Shown here piece after piece: positions 10,065-21,029 of a stretch of DNA of 64,000 nucleotides. Positions within the stretch are counted from its first letter, which is position 1. Each line of letters opens with the position of its first letter. The notes beneath the pieces were generated by a model that saw nothing but the letters and a program-made list of their open reading frames with translations, was not told the DNA's origin and did not search any database. Both the position numbers and the translations under genes were made by a program. The DNA is from Isoetes taiwanensis (Eukaryota; Streptophyta; Lycopodiopsida; Isoetales; Isoetaceae). The DNA is taken from NCBI GenBank assembly GCA_021234155.1, contig JAJEKV010000129.1, positions 239,760 through 303,759 of the forward strand, given 5' to 3'.

Positions 10065-11152
10065 TTTTTTTTTTTTTTTTGAAGGTAAGAATTTTTTGTA
10101 TTGAACATATTGGAAGAATTACAATACAAAGATCCCTCATGGATCAGATATGAATAAAGTACAAAGGATCCCTCATGGATCTGAATCATGTCTGCAGCTA
10201 TAGTACTCATACGGCTCTCTCAACCTGTTCTTCTATCCAACTAATACTACAGTATGAACATCTTCTTAGCTAAATAGAATACTACAGGAGTTAAATCCGC
10301 ATTTTCCACAAGTTGTAGACAAATCTTGAACGCTTCAAGAACCTCTTGCAAATTTAGAAATGAAGAGAAAAGAAACAAAGGGTAACTTTGAACAATCTCG
10401 TCTTTGCTTTCGAGAGAAGCTAATATGTTTCGAACTATGATCAATTTCTGCGGTTTTGCTACCAAATGTGAGATTGAAAGGAGATCTTTGCATTGTCGGG
10501 AAGCGTCGGTCGGCCAACTTGCAATAGGCTAGACAAAGCGACCCGACCACCAAAACTCCCCTAAAGTTTGGCTCATGATATCCGGTCTTGATATGGAAGC
10601 GTCTTCACGGACACCATCGGCTCCCTAGCTCGGCAATATCAAACAATCGACATCTGTTTTAAAAGCGTAAAATTGTGACCAAGAACTTACACTTTGGCTC
10701 TTTCCAAGAAAAACATCCCTAAAAGCAAGAGGAGGGAAGAAAACCATCGTCGGAGGATCCATCTAAAAAGGCGCCTAAGAAGACCCGGCGCTTTCTTTCT
10801 AATTCTGCTTAAATCGCTTCACCTTATAGGCTCCATGCCCTTTCAGTGTGATTTGCTTAAACAAAATCATCATTCTTGTTAAAAGACTGAAAGCAAAAGG
10901 CCACGTTAGTGGCTTACCAACACAAACCAGAAAGACCACCTTGAAGCTGCTTCTGAATCAAAATCTGCAAATTCTTTCAAGAAAGAAACCCCATGGCCAT
11001 TGGCAAACCCCACTAGCATCAGATTAGGGATTCGGGTCTGCAAGGATGGCTGTAGCAGTGCCGGTTAGAGGAGAAAGAGGGCGGCCTCCTCCCCCTGTTG
11101 CCGCCCTAGCTGCAGGCGCAGGCGCTCCGCCAAGAACCTAACGGCATTTTTT
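10065..11152 (-). mobile_element. Non-LTR retroelement (LINE-derived or retrocopy) with poly(A) tail and 13-bp TSD
   Basis: Read on the minus strand, the element has a GC-rich 5' part (about 11040-11152), a 45-codon frame from the ATG at 10762 (MDPPTMVFFPPLAFRDVFLG), further broken frames down to about 10247, and a 3' end with two short stem-loops of the form GATCC-CTCAT-GGATC (10131-10145 and 10167-10181). It ends in a 16-base A tail, seen as T at 10065-10080. No reverse transcriptase or endonuclease is visible, so it is non-autonomous: either an internally deleted LINE, whose ORF1-like protein this may be, or a processed copy of a cellular transcript. The GC-rich start and 3' hairpins favour a LINE-derived element. 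Insertion is fairly recent, since the TSD is perfect. Confidence 0.85.
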
Positions 11153-11165
11153 ACGAGCCTAATAC
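11153..11165 (+). repeat. Target-site duplication, right copy
   Basis: Perfect match to 10052-10064. Removing the element restores a continuous GAGCCTAATACCCCTGGG repeat-cluster sequence. Confidence 0.9.
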
Positions 11166-11370
11166 CCCTGGGTATTCCACAAGTCTAATACCCCCTTTTT
11201 TGGGCTTTTTCGGATAGGGTTTCCGGCCAAGGAGGAATGGGTGGTATTTGACCTGCCTAATATCAACCCAAAATTGGGGGTATTCGACTTGTGGAATAAG
11301 TGTGCATGTTGAAACCACGAGTCTAATAACCCCTATTCCACGAGTCAAATACCCCCTGGAATCGGGGTGC
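11166..11370 (+). repeat. TATTCGACTTGTGG / GTCTAATACCCC repeat cluster, right part
   Basis: This block holds GGGTATTCCACAAGTCTAAT, GGTATTTGACCTGCCTAATA, GGGGGTATTCGACTTGTGG and CCACGAGTCTAATAACCCC. Complementary orientations alternate, so single strands could fold into hairpins. It continues the cluster at 9891-10051. Confidence 0.7.
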
Positions 11371-12178
11371 CAATAAATGCACCGATCTCCTCTCTAGTTT
11401 TTAGGATCTTTGTTTGTAAGAATGTAGCGAGAGTTCCTAAAGTACAAGAGTCCCTAAAGTACAAATACAACATGAATAAAATTGACAACATGCTTGATAT
11501 CTAAATAAATCACATAACAAAATTGTAAGAATGCATATTTAAGTTTCACTGCTATGCAAGCTCTGCATTTTATCATAATGCATGCCATTATGCTCAGTCC
11601 ACCTACAGTGAACAAAAGGAAAGAAGATTGCAATATTAGAGTGGTACCATGTTTTTGCTTGCTATCACCGTAGGTCAAATAATTTGAAAAAAAAACAAAA
11701 AAAAAAAGGAAAAACATTAAGCTTCAATCAACTTCAAAATTACAGCCAGATTTGATGTCAATGTATGATCCTTTTTCCTGATTTGATGTCAATGTATGAT
11801 CTTTTTTCCTGCTCAAAAGTAAACAAAGAATTAGATGGCTCGCATAATGACATTAGGAATGTTTGAAACTTAGCATTGCCTCAAATATAGGCTACTGTTA
11901 TATGCAATTAATTTGTAGCTAAACCCACAAATATGAACCAACTTTTCTATTTGATGTTATGCAAATCCAAGCTACTGACAAACATATTGTTTTCTACAAA
12001 GCAGAATTTATAGAACAAAGCCTTCTGAACATGTAGATCTTTAACATCACTCTTTTGATATAGGCAGGACATGAGTTAACTGTAACGACACAAATGAATG
12101 CCTAAATTATAGTTTCCAAGAAATGTGTGATGGGATACCAAGACAACCATCAACTAAACGTAACAGATAAAGACTCAC
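11371..12178. other. No gene recognised; contains a small tandem repeat
   Basis: AT-rich sequence. An exact-looking 31-bp tandem duplication of GATTTGATGTCAATGTATGA plus 11 more bases lies at 11749-11810, with one mismatch. An A-rich tract lies at 11688-11707. Part may be intron or 3' sequence of the minus-strand gene that starts upstream at 14015. Confidence 0.4.
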
Positions 12179-14015
12179 CTTGAGAAGTCCATCCCAGCCA
12201 ATTGCATGGCAAAGCCATTATGATCCTGCACCACTATGATCCTGCACCTGTTACTATATAAAGTCGCAATTTCCAAACTGGGTATCTGATTTCCATCTCT
12301 TAAATGATGCTGTCAAAAGCAAATCCAGAGCTCCAAATAAGGCAAATCCGGAGCTTGAAATAAGGCAGTAAAAGGCCAGAGAGGTCAGGAAAGAAATGTG
12401 TTCCAACTATCCACTTCAGTCCCCCTCAAGTCAGCTATGACATCATTGTATTCTTGCAACAGAAACAACAAATTAGGTTCCTAGGAAGATAATGTTGAAC
12501 TGGAGATCATCACGGTAAGCATTGCTTTTTGAAGTGATTCACAACAATACAGAGAATTCCCCTACTTCACCAACATGGAGTACTGTGTTTAACTGACCAA
12601 TTGCAAGCTTATAATGATCCCTATCATTGTATGGCTGGATATTCGAAGAAGATTAAGAAATTTGATAAAGAAACATTTGTAACTCCAATTCTTACCGGAA
12701 GTTGGCAATAAGGTAAATCAAGTGGAGCAAGTTATGGAGCATCATTTCTAGATGAAGAGAAACCAGAGTTATGACATTGTAGCTGTGCCGTTAGAACAAT
12801 TTGTATAACTCCAGGCCGTAATTCAAAGAGTAACTAAACTCAAGAATAACTTATCACACAAAATGTTGCCTGAAACGCAGAAACAATTACAACTCAATAC
12901 TAAAAATCTTCGTTTGGGGCAGAGAGGGATACTTCTACAGAGCGTAGAATAAAAACTTACAGATGGATGAAGGCTTTTTTTCTGGTAATGTGACCCAAAG
13001 AAGCAAGTTGATCGAGCTTTAGTTATGGTGACAGTGTTGCCAGGGATTTTAGACATGCAGAGCTTCCATATTAATGAGTCCCTGAAGTTTCTGGAAAATG
13101 CAAGAGATGAGCAAACAGAATTCTTCAAGCTAAAAAAAACAGATAAGATGCAGAGGATTTAGAGCGTTAGGATGCATCTGCTCCAGCGATGGCACTGTAA
13201 AAAAATATATCTGACGGTTGTGGCGATTCAGAACAACTCATGAAGATGCTGAGATTTCCCTAAGATTTAAACCGGCCATAATCAAAAGCGAGATCCACCA
13301 CTCCTGGGGCGTTTCAAAAAATCATATGATCATAAACGCAAGGAAGATTTACACTGTTTTCGTAGTATGAAATTAAGGAAAGAGTAAACCGATTCATTAC
13401 AGCATAAAAAAATCCAAGCAAATCTTGCAACAGCTAAGGAGTTTGAACCTTTGCAAGTTTCTACTGTTATCTCATGGCTGCCGCAAATGCTCTCACCTCC
13501 GTATCCTCAGATTCTTAAAGAGTTAAGCCCTGCAGCTTCTGTATCAGACCGTAAAGTTTTAAAAAAAGAAGAAGCTTTGCTTAGCCTAAAACCTTACCTT
13601 GAATGATCGCTCCAGTGGAGACAACGATTTTGCAATCGGAATATTAAAGCAAACCAAGTGGCTCGTCCATGCATATTCTGTGTAAGATCCACAGCCAAGT
13701 AAAGAAAGAGTGTGGCTTTGCAATCATTTTTCTACCTTCTTAGTAGCAAAAACGAAATCTGAACTTGAAAGAATGATCCGAAACCTTCAGACCTTGCAGC
13801 AGTTCTGAGAACATCACAAACTCCGGCTCCATTTCTAGGGCTTAGAGCTGGATTCTTCCACAGTATGCAAGCAAAAAATCGCACCACAGCCTGCATGTCT
13901 TTTCTCCATGATTTCATATTTTGCCTTCATCGTGAGAAAAGCTGTGTAAAACAGTAACAAAAAATAAGTAATAACCTGTGCCTTTTTCTATAGAGATAGC
14001 TCTTCCTCCGGCCAT
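12179..14015 (-). CDS. Candidate spliced gene, product unknown (three phase-consistent exons)
   Basis: Three minus-strand exons with GT/AG borders join in phase. 13598-13677 has acceptor TTACACAG and donor AAG|GTAAGG, and reads NMHGRATWFALIFRLQN onward. 12961-13090 has acceptor TTGCATTTTCCAG and donor TCT|GTAAGT; it stays open for all 43 codons (NFRDSLIWKLCMSKIPG onward). 12179-12225 has acceptor GTGCAG and donor AAG|GTGAGT, and reads DHNGFAMQLAGMDFS. Exon 1 leaves two bases of a codon that the next exon completes as Arg; exon 2 ends in phase 0 and exon 3 enters in phase 0. A possible start is ATGGCCGGAGGAAG at 14013-14015, below a G-box CACGTG at 14157-14162. I recognise no domain. It could also be a noncoding spliced transcript or a decayed gene. 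Introns may hold further exons (for example near 13500 and 13820). Confidence 0.35.
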
Positions 14016-14156
14016 GGCCGTTCCAGAATCCCCTGTTGAATTTTAGCTTGTTAGATTCCGCTTCCTAAACCCTAATGAATCCCTAAATAAATCCTAGACC
14101 ACCGCCATCGGCCGCGCATGCCATCATCACACGGCGATTTGGCCCGAACGTCCTGT

Positions 14157-14162
14157 CACGTG
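14157..14162. promoter_or_regulatory. G-box CACGTG
   Basis: A palindromic CACGTG lies about 145 bases upstream of the candidate minus-strand start at 14015, at the edge of a GC-rich stretch. G-boxes bind bZIP and bHLH factors in plants. A single hexamer is weak evidence on its own. Confidence 0.3.
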
Positions 14163-14375
14163 TTTTTTCTCGGCCTTTTAATGTCCATATGTGCAACTTT
14201 TGACAATAGCACAGGTTGATATTGGCAAGAATGGACATTATATGTTTTTGTAGTCATCTTTGTTATTGAAATTGTCTAGTGACAATATCATCAATGTATT
14301 AACTTTGCGTTTAAATGATGGATTTTAGTAGAGAAAAAATGCCTTACAAGGAATGTGGCAGGCAATTAAATTACC
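14161..14375 (+). repeat. Dispersed repeat, copy 2 (paired with 5110-5318)
   Basis: Same orientation as copy 1. Similarity begins sharply at 14161, next to the GC-rich promoter-like DNA, which may mark a real insertion boundary. No target duplication or terminal repeat is evident. Confidence 0.65.
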
Positions 14376-16878
14376 CTATGGATCATAGAGGTATGTTGTC
14401 ATATGGGCCTTCAATGTAGGATTGATCACACACATGTTCTAGTTGATAGAAGTATATGATTCATGTGGAATTGGTACCATATGAGTCCTAGTCGAGAGAA
14501 ATATATGATTTATAGTGTAGGCATAATAAGATGAACTTGTTTGGAAGTAATAGCGTAAGACCAAACAAACCAAACATGTTACTAAAATCAAACCTAAGCA
14601 TAAGAACAACTCAATTAGCATGGCTTTGATATCATAATATAGCATATATTATAATTGCTCTTATTTCTACAAACCTTGTCTCTTATAAGGCATCACATTT
14701 TTTAAGATGTTACAAATGTTCAACAAATAATCATCATTTGGTGTCACAGGTAGCATTACAACATAATTCCGCATAGCAACTAATTGGTTGAACCATAGAA
14801 TGACCTTCAACATGTTGTCCACGAAGGGAATTACCATTTTAGTTGAGCAAATAAGTGGATATTCAAAAAAGCCAAAAGATCCAAAATCTGAAGTTCGACC
14901 ATCTGATCTAGTCAACATATGTGCTGGCCTTGGCAACATACGAAAATCTCTTAGACAGAAAATCTTCTACACAACAAAATGCCAATTCGCAAGTGCACTG
15001 TGTTGTTTTCCAGTCTTACAGAATAGACAAACAATTGGAGGTTAGTCAAAGCACTACATACAATAATAAATAGATATATGTAGCGGCATAGCAATGTGAG
15101 CCATTTGATCATTGGCGATGCTTATACATAGATTTGCCCACTTGTGTTACGCTTGGACTAAACCTACAACAAAATTAAAAAAATAAAAATAAAAAAAAAA
15201 AATTATCTAATCACATGCTAGTGTAATAGTTATGTGGGGATTCAAAAAAGATGGGTGCTTACTTGATCAAATATATGATCAATGAAACAGGTGGATCAAT
15301 AAAGCTGGATAAAGATGGATGAGTGTTGAACGCAATAGTTAATCTAATGTCTACTTCTAGAACAAAGCTTGGCAAGGTTGAGACCAAAAGTCATAAAACA
15401 TCATATTTTTGTTGGAAGGTAGAGACCATTTGTGAATAGAAGATTAGATTTAAAATTAAGTCAAATACCCATGTAAGGGCAGATTGTTGTTGGAAAGATG
15501 GTCATCGTTGGGAAACAATTGATCAATGTATTTAGTTTTCAACTATATAGGAGTATATGTTACTATTGTTGCCTGTTGATTGAGTTCCTTATAGGAATTG
15601 TTTGAACTTTAAAATGGATGTGTGAGGAGTGCTTGTGGTCTGAAGTTTGGAGTCACTCCGTTGACTCAAGTAAGTTGTACTCTACTAACTCTAGTTGTCT
15701 CAATGACTTATTGAGGATCTATAAAAGTACACCTATATCAACTTTGAATCTTAAAGGCATGAGTTGCTGAACATTGATTATAAGAATTTTATCATGATCC
15801 AATCAATGAACACATGACCAACATTTCAACATTTCCATAAAATAGAACCTTTTCATGTGCAAAGGAATTCACTCATCTTATTTTACAATGCAGAGCCCTT
15901 TTAAAAAATTGAAATCTATTAAATTCCGTTTGACTATTGCTACTGCATGCGCTTAAGAGCATGGCCAATTAAGTGAACGATTAATTTTCTTGGTATACTG
16001 TCTATGGCATGCGCCTAATGCAAATGATAAAAAGAAACATAAAGGTTCCAGCCAAATAATGCTCATAGAGCAAGATCATATTCAAGACAGCTCAAAGAAT
16101 GAAAGGAGTTGTGCTCAAAAAGGCGTGTGTCAATATGAACTGCTGATATAGGGTGTGTGTCAACATGGGCTTCTGAAGTATGTAGGGGCATGTGTCAAAG
16201 CCTAAGGGAAAATCTCATATATCAACCACTAAGGATATCTTCATTTCAGACCATACTTCCATTGTCTCAATATTCTTATATTATGTGAGACTTTCTCTCC
16301 GGGCAATACCTTCTCATTGATCTACCAGAATGAGTTGCTCTGCTTCCAATCTCATTATCAGATAATATATTACCTGCACCTGTATCAGTGATTGTGACTG
16401 AAAAACTATTCAGAAGATCCATCTATGCCAGGATCTCACAACTAACATCATTTGTAAAAAGCTTGCTGAAACTTGTGAAGCCAGACACGGCTAAGAAGCT
16501 AAACTATTGCAGACATGTCATCCTTATTTGTTCTGACATCTCTCTCTCCAACATAGTCTCCTCCAGAAAATTGCAAATTTGTTCATATTTACTTTGTGTG
16601 GGAAAAAAAGGTCGAAAAATCCTTCCGCTGTAATTTTAAAGGGATCAATAATAGTCATCTTATGTTAACATATGTTAAATGTTATATAAGTGCTTACAGC
16701 AGATTGAGTCAACCATTTCATACAAACAAATATCTTATCTCTCAAACAATTGAGTTGTACAGATGTTTTAAATTGATGAGTTGTCGTGTGTCCCTTTGCA
16801 TCAGGTACAACTGACCAATTCTACAGTGTTTTTCTGGCCAGGCGCAGCAAAAATGCTTTAATGAAATGATAATAAGCT
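14376..16878. other. No gene recognised
   Basis: AT-rich sequence. Frames of 60-90 codons at 14439-15045 and 16388-16814 show no domain that I recognise and overlap on opposite strands. An A-rich tract at 15167-15202 could be the tail of an old retroelement on the plus strand, but I found no matching target duplication. Confidence 0.4.
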
Positions 16879-16971
16879 TTAATCAACCGGTGAACTAATT
16901 CTTATAGCTGGAGTGCCAAATTTGGCTGTTGCATCCTTAAAAGCGGATCCGTTCAAGAACAAAGGAATAGA
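16879..16971 (-). CDS. Possible terminal exon of an unidentified gene
   Basis: The minus strand reads SIPLFLNGSAFKDATAKFGT and then PAIRISSPVD followed by a stop at 16879. An acceptor-like TATTAG sits directly at its start. The same frame extends upstream as NLQDEVWLDRTNPRY with the TAG of that acceptor as the only stop. So this is either an exon border or a longer frame with one nonsense codon. It may belong to the gene at 17482-17967. Product unknown. Confidence 0.35.
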   Translation of the reverse strand, partial: SIPLFLNGSAFKDATAKFGTPAIRISSPVD

Positions 16972-17481
16972 CTAATATCTCGGATTTGTTCTATCTAGCC
17001 AAACCTCATCTTGAAGGTTCGATATGTATATAAATAACTGTATTAGCCTTATCGCCTCTGTTCAGAAGATTTAAAACAGAAAGTTACAGATATGGCTTCT
17101 CTAAAAATCCGTCCATATAATGCATGTTGCAGCTATGGCTTCTACATGTGCTGAAAATCATGAGCTTTTAGAGGATGCAGCTATGGCGAACAGGAATCAA
17201 ATTGGATTCAACAAATCCAAACTCAACCCTTAAAAGTTTTAGAATACCTGTTGCGACGGAATTACATTAGTGGTTAGCATTACACAAAGAAACTAAAATC
17301 GATTCAGCGTTTCAAACAAAGACCAAATATAGGTAGAAAGAGGACATTTACATGCAAAGAGCAACCTGTGGATTAATCCTATTTGGATACTGCCCTTAAA
17401 ACTTTTAGAAGGGTAAGCAAACTCAATCGAAACTTAATCCCTGGATGCAGCAAATAAAGAACTCAACCTGTTCCGGCTTAC

Positions 17482-17967
17482 TTTTTAGCGTGTCCAGATC
17501 CAGAGCTCCTAACTTTAACCGACTATTGCCTCCCGCAGATGGATTTGCATTATTGAATAAGAAAAAATGTCATTTTAAGGCATGACAACAAATAAAATAA
17601 AAGGAGAATCAACCTGCACCCAACGGTTCCAAGGCTCAAAGGCATACCCTAAGATGGGCTGGAGCTTAAACCTGCCGCTGCAAGTCTTGAAGAAAGAATG
17701 AACATATAAGAATGAATGAAAAAAGAATGAATCGAAAATGCATAGGAATTAGTGTTACCTGCTCCATGCGTCAAAAAAATGTATACGACGAAAATAACTG
17801 ATTTAGAGACTGTACCCTGCGTCCCCAAGCTCCAGGCGAACACCTTCTATCGTCTCCAAAACTCCCAACCCTGCCCTCTTATTTTCTAGCGACAGTGAAC
17901 CCAGCCGCCCATCTTCAAAGCATGATCCATCGCCCCAGAAGTCTGCTGGTTTCACCGTTTCAAAAAT
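17482..17967 (-). CDS. Candidate spliced gene, three exons in phase, product unknown
   Basis: Minus-strand exons: 17816-17967 (acceptor TACTAG, donor GG|GTACAG) is open for 50 codons and reads IFETVKPADFWGDGSCFEDG, ending GVRLELGDAG. 17614-17677 (acceptor GACTTGCAG, donor CAG|GTTGAT) reads GRFKLQPILGYAFEPWNRWV then Q. 17482-17522 (acceptor GGCAATAG, donor AAAAA|GTAAGC) reads SVKVRSSGSGHAK. The first junction completes a glycine codon (GG plus C) and the second is phase 0, so all three join without a frame change. The composition is that of a normal soluble protein. I do not recognise the family. There is no ATG in the first exon, so at least one 5' exon is missing, perhaps near 18050. Later exons probably lie towards 16.9 kb. 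Confidence 0.45.
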
Positions 17968-19613
17968 CTAGTATGATTATTTTGAGGGGGAAGGGGAAAA
18001 TTTAGTATGAGAAAGGGGAAATCGCCTCAAAACAAAGGTATCGCCTGAAAATCCATTTTCAGGTGCCAAAAGTCACACCCTGAAAAGGGCACATGGGCAT
18101 CAGCAAGACACCTTAAAAACTTTTTAAGCAAGTAGATTGATTCCTATTATCGTTTTTTGCTTGTATTATCGTTTTTTGGCCATCCAATGACGGCACCTTC
18201 CACAGAATATGCTGCCTGGGGTAATCCAGACCGCAGGTATGCAGTCAACCAGGGGTCAAATTGACCCCATAAAATAGGAGGACAAATTGCTCTCAAAGCA
18301 TTGTCTAAATAAAAAATACACATGGGCTGATCTTTTGCTTACTCCTTGCAAGCGCTTTTATGATTCTGTGAGACACCTACAGACAACTTTAATGCCAAGG
18401 GGAAATATCCTCCAGAGCTTATGAGAAACAGGAATTTAATTCTCCTTCAAAACATGTCTTGAGGTAAAGGTCATTTGAATGCTTGATAAATATATTCTTT
18501 GCCACGAAACTATTGCCCTGCTTTGGCTATTCGACTTGAGGGTTATAAGTTAATGCCCGATGGGTTTGGTGCCGTGATTAATTCCAACGGACCTTGGTTA
18601 TCCTCCGGGGAACCGAGCCGAGCCTAAAATCTGGAGGCAACAAAAAATACAAAATATTTGAGTCATCCCATAGCATTTCAATCCACAAAATTGGCAGAAA
18701 ACTCATCGAGAATGGGATTGCGGCAGTCACATGTCAGATATGGCAAATAGCAATAGAATTCAAATTCAATCATGTGAGAAAGTCGAATTGAATCGGCTTT
18801 TCGACTATTGGCGGGGCCAGCTCTACGCCAATCGGAAATTGGGCGAAGAAATTTTGAAGGGCATCAAGCTGCTCAGTGAATAGCCCAAAGCAACAGTAAA
18901 ACCAAGGCTTCAAATTGCTGCATCACTTACCCGACAAAAAGCGAGGGGGCTTGGGTTGGGCCGGGATTCTTCACTAATAAATTTGGATGTTGCAAATAAA
19001 GCGGTTGTTTGCCCAATGAATCTTAAATATTGTTAATGCGCCAAAAGTTCGAGAATGAATTGGGCCATGCCACAATCGCCCTCTAGTTGGATTCAAAAAA
19101 AAAGAGCAAAAAGACTACAAAATTCACCGGACCGGTCTTTCTTTGTATTAATGGCGAGATCCACTATGCTTGATAGTGCACAAGAACAAGCCGTCTCACG
19201 ATAATGTTTGCATTTGCCGACCCAACCCGGGCACTTCCAACCATCTCCGGATCGGGTTCGTCCTCAACCCGCCACGCAATGGCCGGAATTAGCAAGCCCA
19301 TGGTCGGCTACCATCATCCGGCCGCCGCGAACTCTTATCCCAGTCGACCCCGACGCCGGTGAGAATACGGCTTCTTCCCCTAAGCGAGTTGCGGCATCGG
19401 CTTTCTACCTTTCGACTCTGAATCTGATAAAAACAATTAACAATCTTAAGTTATAAATATACGGAAGTTGATCGTGCACACATTATAGCTTCCGAGGGGT
19501 AGAGATATTTAAAGAGAAGAGTTATTGCAATTCTTTTATGTGTATCTGTGTGTTGGGGTCTTTAACATTTAGCATAGACTAGCTAACAAGCTTAATCAAA
19601 TCCTATACATACC
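17968..19613. other. No gene recognised
   Basis: Contains a single TATTCGACTTGAGG motif at about 18527, related to the 9.9-11.4 kb repeats, and a locally GC-rich stretch at 19210-19400. The latter holds an 82-codon plus-strand frame (19208-19456) without any recognised domain. Sequence from here on is noisier than before. Confidence 0.4.
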
Positions 19614-19706
19614 TATCGGTTTCATATTAAAACCCATTTATTTTCCAATTTTAAACATGCTTATCGGATTTCACATTAAAAGTCATTTATTTCTCAATTT
19701 TAAGCG
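19614..19706 (+). repeat. Tandem duplication, two ~47-bp units
   Basis: Two adjacent units begin TATCGGTTTCATATTAAAA and TATCGGATTTCACATTAAAA and end in CAATTTTAA. No coding content. Confidence 0.75.
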
Positions 19707-19746
19707 AAAATTTAGGCTGAGGTCATCATAGCATACTCTAACCTCG

Positions 19747-19960
19747 TCATCTCTTAGGAATTTTTGAACTCTTGGATCCTATCTCCTTTCCCGTACTCTG
19801 ACCTCTCATCTCTCATGGACTTTCTAAACTTTTGGATCCTATCCTTTCCCATATTCTAACCTCGTCATCTTCCATGGACTTTTTGAACTCTTGGACCTCC
19901 TATGGCCTATCATCTGGACTTTTTGAACTCTTGGATCCTATCTTCTTTTCCATGACCATT
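19747..19960 (+). repeat. Tandem repeat, four ~45-60-bp units
   Basis: Units begin TCATCT and share GGACTTTTTGAACTCTTGGA followed by TCCTATC and a CTTTCC tract. Four copies of decreasing regularity run head to tail. The nearby array at 19614 has a different unit, so two unrelated arrays lie side by side. Confidence 0.75.
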
Positions 19961-21029
19961 GATTAGTATAATAATAATCAAATGCAAAGGAATGAGTTGA
20001 CATTCATGAAAATACCAAATATTAGCTATGAAACATGCATATTTATCCCAAAATGGTATGACATACCCTCAGAGATAAGCTAAGAAAGTTCAAGTTGTGT
20101 TTGAGGGTGATGTCAAGATTGGTTACTAGACAAAATGTCTTTAGGGCCGAGCGGGTTATCTTCTATGATTTGGAAGATGGGAGTATATGGAGAATCTACA
20201 CCGCCTGCAAGTTTCTAAAAGGAACCTGGGGAGGGTGCCCTTGAAGCACTCGCTTCATAAGAGGTTAACTCTCCCCTCTAGGCCAGCAGGACGAGCATAT
20301 TAGTTTTCATGATTTGTAAGAATAAAATAGAAGTGAATTTAATTGAATGGTTTTTATCCTTAGACCAATCAGCCTATAGGAGTCAATAAAAGAGCGCAAC
20401 AGACTTATTATAGCTAGGGTTAAAAGACCCTCGCCCCAAAAGGTTTTCGAGGGAAAAACCATGGCAGTAATAAGGGCGTTGGAAACTGTACAAATGTACA
20501 TATCATGAAATATATATACAGGTCAGCTAAGTGTCCGAGGACATAGCTGATCCCACACATCCATGACCTCCTGGGAGGTATGATCCCAGCATCCGTACTG
20601 AAGCCATGCACTGTATCACATGTAGCGGCTAGCTAGACCTAATCAACTCAGCATAGCATGCCTGGATGCTGGACAGCTCTCGACGGTATGGCATTCATCC
20701 TCAATATGTGACGCTCCCTGGACCAATACGATGCTCCCATCATATAAATACAAGAAATTCCCCTCCCACGACAATTCAATCACTACGAAAAGGCCCTCCG
20801 TTTGACATGGATCACTTGTGATAGCCAAGTGTCCGGGTGAAGGGCATGGAGGTGTCATTCGTCCCACGCCTTCTATGGGAAATCCTATATAGCGAAAGTG
20901 TACATACATGTTAGCACCTAGCAACGATATATATAAACAAGAAATTTAATGCGTCCTACGACGCATTGTTCCAGTTTTAGCATGTTCTTACGGTGCAAGG
21001 CCCTGTCGTGCTCTAGATAACCAACAATT
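19961..21029. other. No gene recognised
   Basis: Short frames on both strands overlap and show no domain. I see no repeats with internal period and no RNA gene. Confidence 0.35.

Noticed and set aside
15167-15202. Poly(A) tail of a second non-LTR element
   Set aside because: A-rich tract only; no flanking target duplication or element body could be found.
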